Assembly: GCF_000315795.1 (NCBI RefSeq)
Contig: NZ_ANHY01000006.1
Span: forward strand, 248,001 to 312,000
DNA from: Caenispirillum salinarum AK4
GTDB taxonomy: Bacteria > Pseudomonadota > Alphaproteobacteria > Rhodospirillales > Rhodospirillaceae
Length of the DNA: 64,000 bases
Direction of reading: 5' to 3'
The notes beneath the pieces are model-generated. The model was not told the DNA's origin, ran no database searches, and was given only the letters and a program-made list of their open reading frames with translations. A program made the translations under genes and the position numbers. Each line of letters starts with the position of its first letter. Position 1 is the stretch's first letter. Shown here one piece after another: positions 23,327 through 30,397 of the stretch.

Positions 23327-24652
23327 ATGATTCACGTTGCCAACTGTCTTTTCATTGCACCCGATGACCCGGCGTCATGCGCGCTGTGGCAGGCCCTGAA
23401 CGCCGAGGGCCACGCCGGCGAGCACCTGACGCAGCCGGACGCGGCCGTGGCACATGCCGCCGCGGCGCGCCCGGACGTCATCGTCATCGCCGAGGACCCG
23501 CCCGGACGTCCGGCGCTGGAGGTGGTTGCGGCGCTCAAGGACCGGCCGGAGACGCGGGACGTGCCGGTCTGCCTTCTTCTGCACGCGTGGGATCCCGCGC
23601 GGCTGACGGACCTGCTGGACGCCGGCGTGGATGACGCGGTGGCGCCGCCCATAGACGGCGCCGTTCTCGCCGCGCGCCTGCGGCCGCTGGTGCGCATGTC
23701 CACCATGCGCGCGGCCCTGTCCCTGCGGATTGCGGCCGCCAATCGGTTCGGGATCGAGGCCTCGGACCGGGTTTCGGTGGCGGACGAGCGGCCGCAGGTG
23801 CTGGTGGCCGGTTCAGAGGACGACGTACAGCGACTGCGGTCGGCCGTAGGAAACAGCGTCGAGATCACGGCGACCGACAGCTTGTTTGAAGCCGAAAGCT
23901 TGATGAACCGCCGCATCTTCGATTGTTTCGTGATGGCGGCGACGGGGTCGGCGGACGCCGCGCTTGATCTGTGCATCCAGATCCGCCGCAATCCGCGCCT
24001 GTTCAACCTACCCGTCGTGCTGATGATCGACGAGGCGCCGGACGTCGGGCCGCGCGCCCATGCCATGGGAGCGAGCCAGGTGCTGTCGCGCGTGCCGGAC
24101 GCCGAGGAACTGCGTTGGGCAGTCTCCACGCTGGTGCGCCGCCAGCAGAGTCGATGGGCCATCCGCCGGGCGCTGGATCGCACGCGCGTCCCCGCCCTGC
24201 TGTCGGAGGACCTGCCCGACCTGTACACGCGTGACATGCTGTGCGCCGGACTGGCCGACCACCTGATCCAGGCGCGCCACAGCGGCAAGGCGCTGTCGGT
24301 CATTCGGTTCGCCTTCGGCGGCGTCAACCGGATTGCGTCGGAATTCGGCAATGAGGCGGGCCATCACCTGCGGCGGCAGCTCGGCCAGTGGATCACCAGC
24401 CTCATTCGCGCCGAAGACCTGGCCGCGCACATGGGCGACGCGCGCTTCGCCGTGGTCCTGCCCGACACGCCGCTGGACGAGGCGCAGGTTGTTATGCACA
24501 GAATTGCCGGTGTGATCGGCTACACGGACTTCGCCGTTCAGGACGTTTACGAGGTGGTCAAGGTCTGGCCCCGCGTGGGCGGTGCAGAGGCGCGGCCCGA
24601 AGACACTGCCGACAGCCTGCTGGACCGGGCCGAAGCACAGATGGAGGATTGA
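23327..24652 (+). CDS. PleD/PopA-like protein: REC-REC-degenerate GGDEF with intact I-site
   Basis: 441 residues from the ATG at 23327 (GGGGGGA upstream). Two receiver-like domains (about 3-125 and 155-270) are followed by a GGDEF-fold domain (about 300-441). Both receivers lack the usual phosphoacceptor Asp (A55 in the first). The catalytic motif is GDARF (370-374) instead of GGDEF/GGEEF, so cyclase activity is not expected. The inhibitory-site motif R361-A-E-D364 stands exactly five residues before it, as in PleD, so c-di-GMP binding is plausible. This is the design of PopA, the Caulobacter c-di-GMP effector that recruits CtrA for proteolysis. Orthology is inferred. Confidence 0.8.
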   Translation: MIHVANCLFIAPDDPASCALWQALNAEGHAGEHLTQPDAAVAHAAAARPDVIVIAEDPPGRPALEVVAALKDRPETRDVPVCLLLHAWDPARLTDLLDAGVDDAVAPPIDGAVLAARLRPLVRMSTMRAALSLRIAAANRFGIEASDRVSVADERPQVLVAGSEDDVQRLRSAVGNSVEITATDSLFEAESLMNRRIFDCFVMAATGSADAALDLCIQIRRNPRLFNLPVVLMIDEAPDVGPRAHAMGASQVLSRVPDAEELRWAVSTLVRRQQSRWAIRRALDRTRVPALLSEDLPDLYTRDMLCAGLADHLIQARHSGKALSVIRFAFGGVNRIASEFGNEAGHHLRRQLGQWITSLIRAEDLAAHMGDARFAVVLPDTPLDEAQVVMHRIAGVIGYTDFAVQDVYEVVKVWPRVGGAEARPEDTADSLLDRAEAQMED

Positions 24653-24719
24653 CGGGCCGCCGCCCTTCCGGGCGTCCGGTGGCAGGCCCGGAAGCGAACG
24701 GCACGCCCCGCGAGAACGC

Positions 24720-25370
24720 ATGCACATCACCATCGTGTTCGACACCGTCTGCCCCTGGTGCTTCATCGGGAAGCGCAGGATGGAACGTGCCCTGCGGGCC
24801 CGTCCGGAGGTGCGCGCGACCTTCTCGTGGCAGCCGTTCCTGCTGAACCCGGAACTGCCGCCGGAGGGCACGGACCGGTCGTTGTACCTGGAGCGAAAAT
24901 TCGGCGGCCGCCAGCGCGTCGACCGCATGTACGAGGCGCTGACCACCGCCGGTCACCACGAAGGCATCCTTTTCGCCTTCGACAGAATCCGCCGCACGCC
25001 CAACGCACTGAACAGTCATCGCCTAGTGCAGTGGGCGCCGTCCCATCTGCGGACCGATCTGGTGGATGCCCTGTTTGTCTCCTACTTCAGCGACGGCATG
25101 GACATCGGCGAACCGGCCGTCCTTGCCGGCATCGCGGCCGAATGCGGTCTGGAGTACCGCGCGGCCCTGCACTACCTGCGGTCTGAGGCCGGCGTGAACG
25201 GTGTCTACAATGCCAACGCGCGCAGCCATCGCATGGGAATCAATGGCGTTCCCTGCTTCCTGTTCAACCAGGCGTACAGCCTGGCCGGTGCCCAGGAGGT
25301 GGAGGTGCTGGTGCGCATGGTCGATTTGGCCGCGGAAACGCAGGTCATCGATCCGGTCAGCCAAGCCTGA
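24720..25370 (+). CDS. DsbA-family (FrnE-like) thiol-disulfide oxidoreductase
   Basis: 216 residues. Thioredoxin-fold protein with the active-site motif C11-PWC14 at the N terminus (FDTVCPWCFIGKRRME), a helical insertion, and the cis-Pro loop GINGVPCFLFNQAYSLAGAQ. This matches the cytosolic FrnE/2-hydroxychromene-isomerase branch of the DsbA clan. No signal peptide. It starts 67 bp after the PopA-like gene, in the same direction. The longer frame from 24582 overlaps that gene and was rejected. Substrate unknown. Confidence 0.9.
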   Translation: MHITIVFDTVCPWCFIGKRRMERALRARPEVRATFSWQPFLLNPELPPEGTDRSLYLERKFGGRQRVDRMYEALTTAGHHEGILFAFDRIRRTPNALNSHRLVQWAPSHLRTDLVDALFVSYFSDGMDIGEPAVLAGIAAECGLEYRAALHYLRSEAGVNGVYNANARSHRMGINGVPCFLFNQAYSLAGAQEVEVLVRMVDLAAETQVIDPVSQA

Positions 25371-25487
25371 CAGACGGCTACTATTGTAGCTCAGGAATTT
25401 GCGGCAAGCCCCTGTAAATTCTGGAAAATCTTTCGTGCCGTGCGCTCGAAAAACCTCCCCGGTTTCACGCTTTCACGTCAGGCTGCC

Positions 25488-25501
25488 GTCTACTAGTAGA
25501 C
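25488..25501. repeat. Perfect 14-bp palindrome GTCTACTAGTAGAC
   Basis: Identical to 2502-2515 (inside the MBL-hydrolase gene). Related palindromes are at 22801-22816 and 28814-28827. This copy overlaps the stop codon of the 140-residue gene, in the intergenic space between convergent genes. See findings. Confidence 0.5.
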
Positions 25502-25923
25502 TATCGGTCAGCCGACCCTGGGCGCAGGCGCCGGGCAATCCAGGCGCGTGTCCGCGCCTCGATGAGCACCATCCGGTCGGCGGCGTCTTCCATGTCGGCA
25601 GCGGAGGCCCTGTTGCGGCGGGCGCGATCGCACACCAGCCCAAGCGCGCGCCAGTCGTCATCGCGTTTCAGGATGCTCCGGCGCCGCATCCCCGAAACCA
25701 CGGCCTCCGGCAACTCCACGAGGCCGGTGTCCCGATCCAGTTCCAGGACAGCTGGAAACATCTCGGCTGTCATAGCGTCGTGCAGGGCCGCCAGTGCCCG
25801 GCCCACTTGCGCGTGGGATGTTTCGTCGCCGAGCCACTCCGCCTGGTCGAGCGCCGCCCCCAGCAACCGGGTCATGTCCTGTGTGCGCCGGATGAGGCCG
25901 GCGGCGGGACTGGCGGACAGCAT
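25501..25923 (-). CDS. Unknown helical protein next to the hemerythrin-receiver gene
   Basis: 140 residues from the ATG at 25923, chosen because AGGAGGAAA stands just upstream. A longer frame to 26199 runs out of frame through the neighbouring gene. The protein is helical and charged, with no membrane segment, no Cys motif and no recognised family. It lies 62 bp downstream of the hemerythrin-receiver gene in the same direction, so it may belong to the same signalling unit. Confidence 0.65.
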   Translation of the reverse strand: MLSASPAAGLIRRTQDMTRLLGAALDQAEWLGDETSHAQVGRALAALHDAMTAEMFPAVLELDRDTGLVELPEAVVSGMRRRSILKRDDDWRALGLVCDRARRNRASAADMEDAADRMVLIEARTRAWIARRLRPGSADR

Positions 25924-25985
25924 AAGAGTTTCCTCCCTATCCTCTGGAAGGAAACTCGCCAGTCCGCCGTCGGGTTGCCGGCCCG

Positions 25986-26870
25986 TCAGACGTGGGACAG
26001 AACCTTGGTGGCAGCATCGAGGAACCCGCGGGCGGTGATCGGCTTTTCCAGGAAGGCATCGACGCCCGCCGCCAGTGCCTTCTCGCGCACCTCGCCATCG
26101 GAGTAGCCCGACATCATGATGATGCGCGCCTGCGAGCCGCGCTCCCGCGCCTGACGGGCGAACTCCAGCCCGTCCATGGTTTCCATGCGCCAGTCGCACA
26201 GCACCAGGTCGGGCGCCCGCTCCGCCAAGTCGTCCAGTCCCTCCTGCCCGTTGCCGGCGACGTGAATGTCGCGCACGCCCAGGCTTTTCAGGATCGTCTG
26301 GATGATGACCTGGAAGTTGCGGTTGTCTTCCACCACAAGCACCTTGAGAGCGGCCCAGTCCACCGCCGGCGCCCGGGCCTCCTCGCGCTCCTGCGCCTCC
26401 CGGTCGGCATCGGACTCACCGAAGCGGATACGGGCCGCTGCCGCGATGGCATCGGGGCTGGCGAGACAGGCGTCGCGGTAGTCGAAGTCCCGTTTTTCGA
26501 TGTGATCCACCAACCAGTCCCGTAGGAAATCCAGAACTTCCCCGCCGTGGACACTATCCGGGTCCTCCTCGAAGCGGCTGCGAATTTCCATCACCTGGCG
26601 TTCCAGGTCCCGATGGCGCGCCTTGTGGGCCTCAAGCCCGGAATACCCGGCGACCTCCTGCAGCTTCTCCTCGCGTGCGAAGTGGTACTCGGTGTACTCC
26701 ACCAGCGAGTTGAGCACGCTGCCGAGCGTCGCCTTTTCCTCGTTGTCCCCGACGGTATCGAAAACCTGATTCAGCAGGGAGACCAGGACCTTGTGGTCGG
26801 CGTCTATGACGGGAATGCCGATCTCAAGGTCCTTGCTCCACGCGATGTTCCTCGCCCCCTGATTGCCCAC
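25986..26870 (-). CDS. Bacteriohemerythrin fused to a receiver domain
   Basis: 294 residues from a GTG preceded by AGAGGGGAAG. Residues 8-135 form a hemerythrin domain with all diiron ligands: H26, H63, E67, H82, H86, H123 and D128. A charged linker (150-170) leads to a CheY-like receiver (175-294) with E181-D182, phosphoacceptor D226, MMSGYS and EKPI. Hemerythrin domains bind O2 or sense oxygen and redox state, so the fusion would join oxygen sensing to phosphorelay. There is no output domain. The partner kinase is not visible here. Confidence 0.9.
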   Translation of the reverse strand: MGNQGARNIAWSKDLEIGIPVIDADHKVLVSLLNQVFDTVGDNEEKATLGSVLNSLVEYTEYHFAREEKLQEVAGYSGLEAHKARHRDLERQVMEIRSRFEEDPDSVHGGEVLDFLRDWLVDHIEKRDFDYRDACLASPDAIAAAARIRFGESDADREAQEREEARAPAVDWAALKVLVVEDNRNFQVIIQTILKSLGVRDIHVAGNGQEGLDDLAERAPDLVLCDWRMETMDGLEFARQARERGSQARIIMMSGYSDGEVREKALAAGVDAFLEKPITARGFLDAATKVLSHV

Positions 26871-26900
26871 GCGCTTCCCCTCTCTTAGTAACTGAATGGT

Positions 26901-28754
26901 CTACTGCTTCTCGACCTGCGAAACGTCGCGCACCGCACCCTTGTGTGCGCTGGTGGTCAGCGCGGCGTAAGCCCGCAGGGCCTGGCTGACGGGCCGCTCG
27001 CGCTTCGCCGGCTTCCAGGCCTTGGCGCCCTTGGCTTCCATGGCCGTCCGGCGCTCGGCCAGGACCTCGTCGGACACCCGCACGGCGATGCCGCGGTTGG
27101 GGATGTCGATGTCGATCATGTCCCCTTCCTCGATCAGCGCAATGGCGCCGCCCGAGGCCGCTTCCGGCGAGGCGTGGCCGATGGACAGGCCCGAGGTGCC
27201 GCCCGAGAAGCGGCCGTCGGTGACCAGCGCGCAGGCCTTCCCCAGGCCCATGGATTTCAGGTAGCTGGTGGGATAGAGCATTTCCTGCATGCCCGGTCCG
27301 CCCTTCGGCCCTTCGTAGCGGATGACGACCACGTCCCCTTCCTTCACCACGCCGCCCAGGATCTTGGCGACCGCCTCGTCCTGGCTCTCGCAGATGACGG
27401 CGGGGCCGGAGAACTTGAGAATGCTTTCGTCCACGCCGGCCGTCTTCACGATGCAACCCTCGGGCGCGATATTGCCATAAAGCACCGCCAGCCCGCCATC
27501 CTTGCTGAAGGCATGCTCTGCCGAGCGGATGATGCCCTTCTCGCGGTCCTTCTCCACCTCGATGTAGCGGCGGTTCTGGCTGAACGCTTCCGTCGTGCGA
27601 ACGCCGCCCGGCGCGGCGCGGTAGAAAGTGTCCACCTCCGGCGCAGCGGTGCGGGCGACATCCCACTTGTCGATGGCGTCGGCCATGGTGGCGGAGTGCA
27701 CGGTGGGCACCGTGGCATCGAGCAGGCCCGCGGCCTCCAGCCGGCCCAGGATGCCCATGATGCCGCCGGCGCGGTGGACGTCTTCCATGTGCACGTCGGG
27801 CACGGAGGGCGCGACCTTGCACAGCACGGGCACCTCGCGCGACAGGCGGTCGATGTCGGCCATGGTGAAGTCGATGCCGGCCTCCTGCGCTGCTGCCAGC
27901 AGGTGGAGCACGGTGTTGGTGGAACCGCCCATGGCGATGTCCAGGCGCATGGCGTTCTCGAAGGATGCGAACGCGCCGACGTTGCGCGGCAGGACCGACT
28001 CGTCGTCCTCCAGGTAATAGCGCTTGGTGATCGCCATGACGGTGCGCGCGGCCTCGAGGAACAGTTCCTTGCGGTCGGCGTGGGTGGCCAGCAGCGATCC
28101 GTTGCCCGGCAGCGACAGGCCCAGGGCCTCCGTCAGGCAGTTCATGGAGTTGGCGGTGAACATGCCCGAGCACGATCCGCAGGTCGGGCAGGCGGAGCGC
28201 TCGTACTCCGCCACCGTTTCATCGTCGACGTTCTGGTCGGCGGCGACAACCATGGCGTCCACCAGGTCCACGGCCAGTTCCTTGCCCTCGCGCAGGACCT
28301 TGCCGGCCTCCATGGGGCCGCCGGAGACGAACACGGCGGGAATGTTCAGCCGCATGGCGGCCATCAGCATGCCCGGCGTGATCTTGTCGCAGTTGGAGAT
28401 GCACACCAGCGCGTCGGCGCAGTGGGCGTTGACCATGTATTCCACGGCGTCGGCGATCAACTCGCGCGACGGCAGGCTGTAGAGCATGCCCGAATGCCCC
28501 ATGGCGATGCCGTCGTCCACCGCGATGGTGTTGAACTCCTTGGCGATGCCCCCGTTGGCCTCGATCTCGCGCGCGACCATCTGGCCCAGGTCCTTCAGGT
28601 GGACGTGGCCCGGCACGAACTGGGTGAAGGAGTTGGCGACCGCGACGATGGGCTTGCCGAAATCCTCGTCCTTGACGCCGGTGGCACGCCACAGGCCGCG
28701 GGCGCCCGCCATGTTGCGGCCATGGGTGGAGGTGCGGGAGCGGTAGTCGGGCAT
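26901..28754 (-). CDS. ilvD: Dihydroxy-acid dehydratase
   Basis: 617 residues. Dehydrates 2,3-dihydroxy-isovalerate and -methylvalerate in valine and isoleucine synthesis. Fe-S cysteines are C122 (SNCDKITPG) and C195 in CPTCGSC (189-195). The region [12 protein letters not shown] is as in E. coli IlvD, which holds a [4Fe-4S] cluster, rather than the PCN form of the [2Fe-2S] enzymes. The start is ATG 28754 with TCTGGAG upstream. The frame to 28853 is leader. An imperfect palindrome (28814-28827) sits in the leader. The upstream HAD gene runs in the same direction 138 bp away. Confidence 0.96.
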   Translation of the reverse strand: MPDYRSRTSTHGRNMAGARGLWRATGVKDEDFGKPIVAVANSFTQFVPGHVHLKDLGQMVAREIEANGGIAKEFNTIAVDDGIAMGHSGMLYSLPSRELIADAVEYMVNAHCADALVCISNCDKITPGMLMAAMRLNIPAVFVSGGPMEAGKVLREGKELAVDLVDAMVVAADQNVDDETVAEYERSACPTCGSCSGMFTANSMNCLTEALGLSLPGNGSLLATHADRKELFLEAARTVMAITKRYYLEDDESVLPRNVGAFASFENAMRLDIAMGGSTNTVLHLLAAAQEAGIDFTMADIDRLSREVPVLCKVAPSVPDVHMEDVHRAGGIMGILGRLEAAGLLDATVPTVHSATMADAIDKWDVARTAAPEVDTFYRAAPGGVRTTEAFSQNRRYIEVEKDREKGIIRSAEHAFSKDGGLAVLYGNIAPEGCIVKTAGVDESILKFSGPAVICESQDEAVAKILGGVVKEGDVVVIRYEGPKGGPGMQEMLYPTSYLKSMGLGKACALVTDGRFSGGTSGLSIGHASPEAASGGAIALIEEGDMIDIDIPNRGIAVRVSDEVLAERRTAMEAKGAKAWKPAKRERPVSQALRAYAALTTSAHKGAVRDVSQVEKQ

Positions 28755-28813
28755 GGTCGTTCTCCAGAAAGCCGCAGCTCTAATGCGGATTTTTATCGGA
28801 CGCGAAAGGCTAC

Positions 28814-28827
28814 GTCTACGGTTAGAC
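28814..28827. repeat. Imperfect palindrome GTCTACGGTTAGAC upstream of ilvD
   Basis: CGTCTA and TAGACG form 6-bp inverted arms around CGGT, 60 bp before the ilvD start. It is related to the perfect palindromes at 2502, 22801 and 25488. A regulatory role for ilvD is possible, but nothing else supports it. Confidence 0.35.
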
Positions 28828-28892
28828 GCCGACTCGGGGCATTTCAACCCCAAGCGCCGTGTGGTGCCGGAAGAATGCTGCCGGAATGGCGC

Positions 28893-29807
28893 TCAAGGCG
28901 TAGCAGCGATGAAGTTGGGCAGCAGGCCGGCCTCGCGGCAGCGGGCCAGGGTGTCCTGGCCGCGCAGGAATCCGTACTCCACCAGCATGACCCTCATGCC
29001 GGCGCCGCGACCGCCCAGGACGTCGGTGTGCGGGCTGTCGCCCACCATCAGCATGCGCTCTCGCCGCACGGCGGGGAAGCGCTGGCCCACGAGATCGTAG
29101 ACCCCGCGGAACGGCTTGCCGAGGAAGGTCACGTCCGTCAGGCCCCGCGCCGCCAGGGTATGGGCGTAGAAGCCGGGCTCGGCGGAAATGCGCTCGCCGT
29201 AGGGACAGGCGACGTCCGGATTGCACACGACCATTGGGCGCGGCTTGATGGTCAGTGATGCATCCAGGAGCGCCGCCGTGGTCTCGGTCCAGTAGTTGTT
29301 GTCGACGAACAGAAAGCCGTCCACGGCATCCAGATCGCTTGCCGTCGGTGCCCGCTCCCGTCCCATGGGAACGCAGTCGGCGAAGCGGGCGGCGATGTCT
29401 TCGTCATGGGTGGCGAGCACGCCCCAGGTTCCGGCCGGGCGGGCGTCCATGATGGCGGGAAGCAGGGAGCGGCCGGAAACAACCTCTTCCGGCTCGATGT
29501 CGTAGCCCTTCGCGTTCAGCCCCTGGCACACGCCGTCGGGCCCGCGGGTGACGTCGTTGGTGACCACGCACAGCGGCACCCCCCGTTCGCGCAGCCCCTT
29601 GAAGGCGGCCAGCCCTTCGGGCAGGGCATCCCCACCCACGTGCAGCACGCCATAGGAATCGAACAGCACCAGGTCCACGCCGCCGCGGTCGACCACCTCC
29701 AGCAGGCCCGAAACCCGTTCGGGCGTCATCGGCGGCGGGAAGGCCGGCATGCGCGGATGCGCCTCCAGATAAATGTTCCAGGCAGTCTGGAAGGGGGTAT
29801 AGAGCAT
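28893..29807 (-). CDS. HAD-superfamily class IIA hydrolase (TIGR01459-like)
   Basis: 304 residues. Motif I is LFDSYGVLH, motif II VTNDV, the late Lys motif LGKPFRGVYDL and motif III MVGDSPHTDVLGGRGAGM. The cap between (GFLFVDNNYW, VCNPDVACPYG) is that of NagD-type class IIA enzymes. In motif I the second Asp of DxD is Tyr, as in some relatives of this alphaproteobacterial group, which may lower phosphatase activity. Its start lies five bases after the stop of the upstream membrane-protein gene. Substrate unknown. Confidence 0.85.
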   Translation of the reverse strand: MLYTPFQTAWNIYLEAHPRMPAFPPPMTPERVSGLLEVVDRGGVDLVLFDSYGVLHVGGDALPEGLAAFKGLRERGVPLCVVTNDVTRGPDGVCQGLNAKGYDIEPEEVVSGRSLLPAIMDARPAGTWGVLATHDEDIAARFADCVPMGRERAPTASDLDAVDGFLFVDNNYWTETTAALLDASLTIKPRPMVVCNPDVACPYGERISAEPGFYAHTLAARGLTDVTFLGKPFRGVYDLVGQRFPAVRRERMLMVGDSPHTDVLGGRGAGMRVMLVEYGFLRGQDTLARCREAGLLPNFIAATP

Positions 29808-29812
29808 CTGAC

Positions 29813-30379
29813 TTATGAAGCCTCGTCCTGGGCGTCGCGCTCCGCCTGGAGCTTCTTTGCCCTTGATTTCAGGTCGATTTCGAGGCGCCGGACCTGGCGG
29901 TGCAGGTCATCGACGCGCGTGAGCGCGGCGCGGCGCCGCTCATCCCGGAAACGCCCGAACGGCGCCCTCAGCCCCAGCGCGCCGCCGATCCAGAGCAGCG
30001 CGAGCCCCGCCAGCAGGCTCAGCACCGCCGCCAGCACCCGGTCGGGCGCCTGCCCGATGGCGAGCGCGGTGCCCCAGACCCCGATTGTGGACAGGGCGGC
30101 GCCACCCAGCAGCACGAACCGGTCGATCAGGCGGGAGGAGCGCGCCTCCTGTCCCTCCGCGGCCTTGAGCGCGGCGGTGATTTCCGCCTTCGCCATCCCC
30201 TGCCAGGACTTGAAGGAGACACCGGCGGTGGCGGACCGGCCCTCGCGGATGAACCGCTCCAGCTTGGTCACCACCACCTCGGCCCGTTCCTCGGGCGTGG
30301 GCGCGCCGGGCGGGCGGGACGGCTTGCCACCGGAGGTCTTGGCCCCTGCCCTGCCCTTGCCGTCCGCGCCTTTCGCCAT
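29813..30379 (-). CDS. Unknown two-helix membrane protein
   Basis: 188 residues: Lys/Gly-rich N terminus, a helical segment (PEERAEVVVTKLERFIREG), two membrane helices (about 90-130) and a C-terminal coiled-coil (RVDDLHRQVRRLEIDLKSRAKKLQAERDAQ). No named family recognised. It lies 18 bp after valS and 5 bp before the HAD gene, so valS, this gene and the HAD gene are likely co-transcribed. Confidence 0.75.
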   Translation of the reverse strand: MAKGADGKGRAGAKTSGGKPSRPPGAPTPEERAEVVVTKLERFIREGRSATAGVSFKSWQGMAKAEITAALKAAEGQEARSSRLIDRFVLLGGAALSTIGVWGTALAIGQAPDRVLAAVLSLLAGLALLWIGGALGLRAPFGRFRDERRRAALTRVDDLHRQVRRLEIDLKSRAKKLQAERDAQDEAS

Positions 30380-30397
30380 GCCGCACCGCCGGGCCGC

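Noticed and set aside
24300-24652. Active diguanylate cyclase
   Set aside because: The A-site reads GDARF. The Gly-Gly-(Asp/Glu)-Glu-Phe needed for GTP and metal binding is lost. Only the I-site is intact.
28900-29807. HAD gene called a pseudogene because the second motif-I Asp is missing
   Set aside because: The frame is full length and all other motifs are kept. The Tyr variant occurs in related groups.
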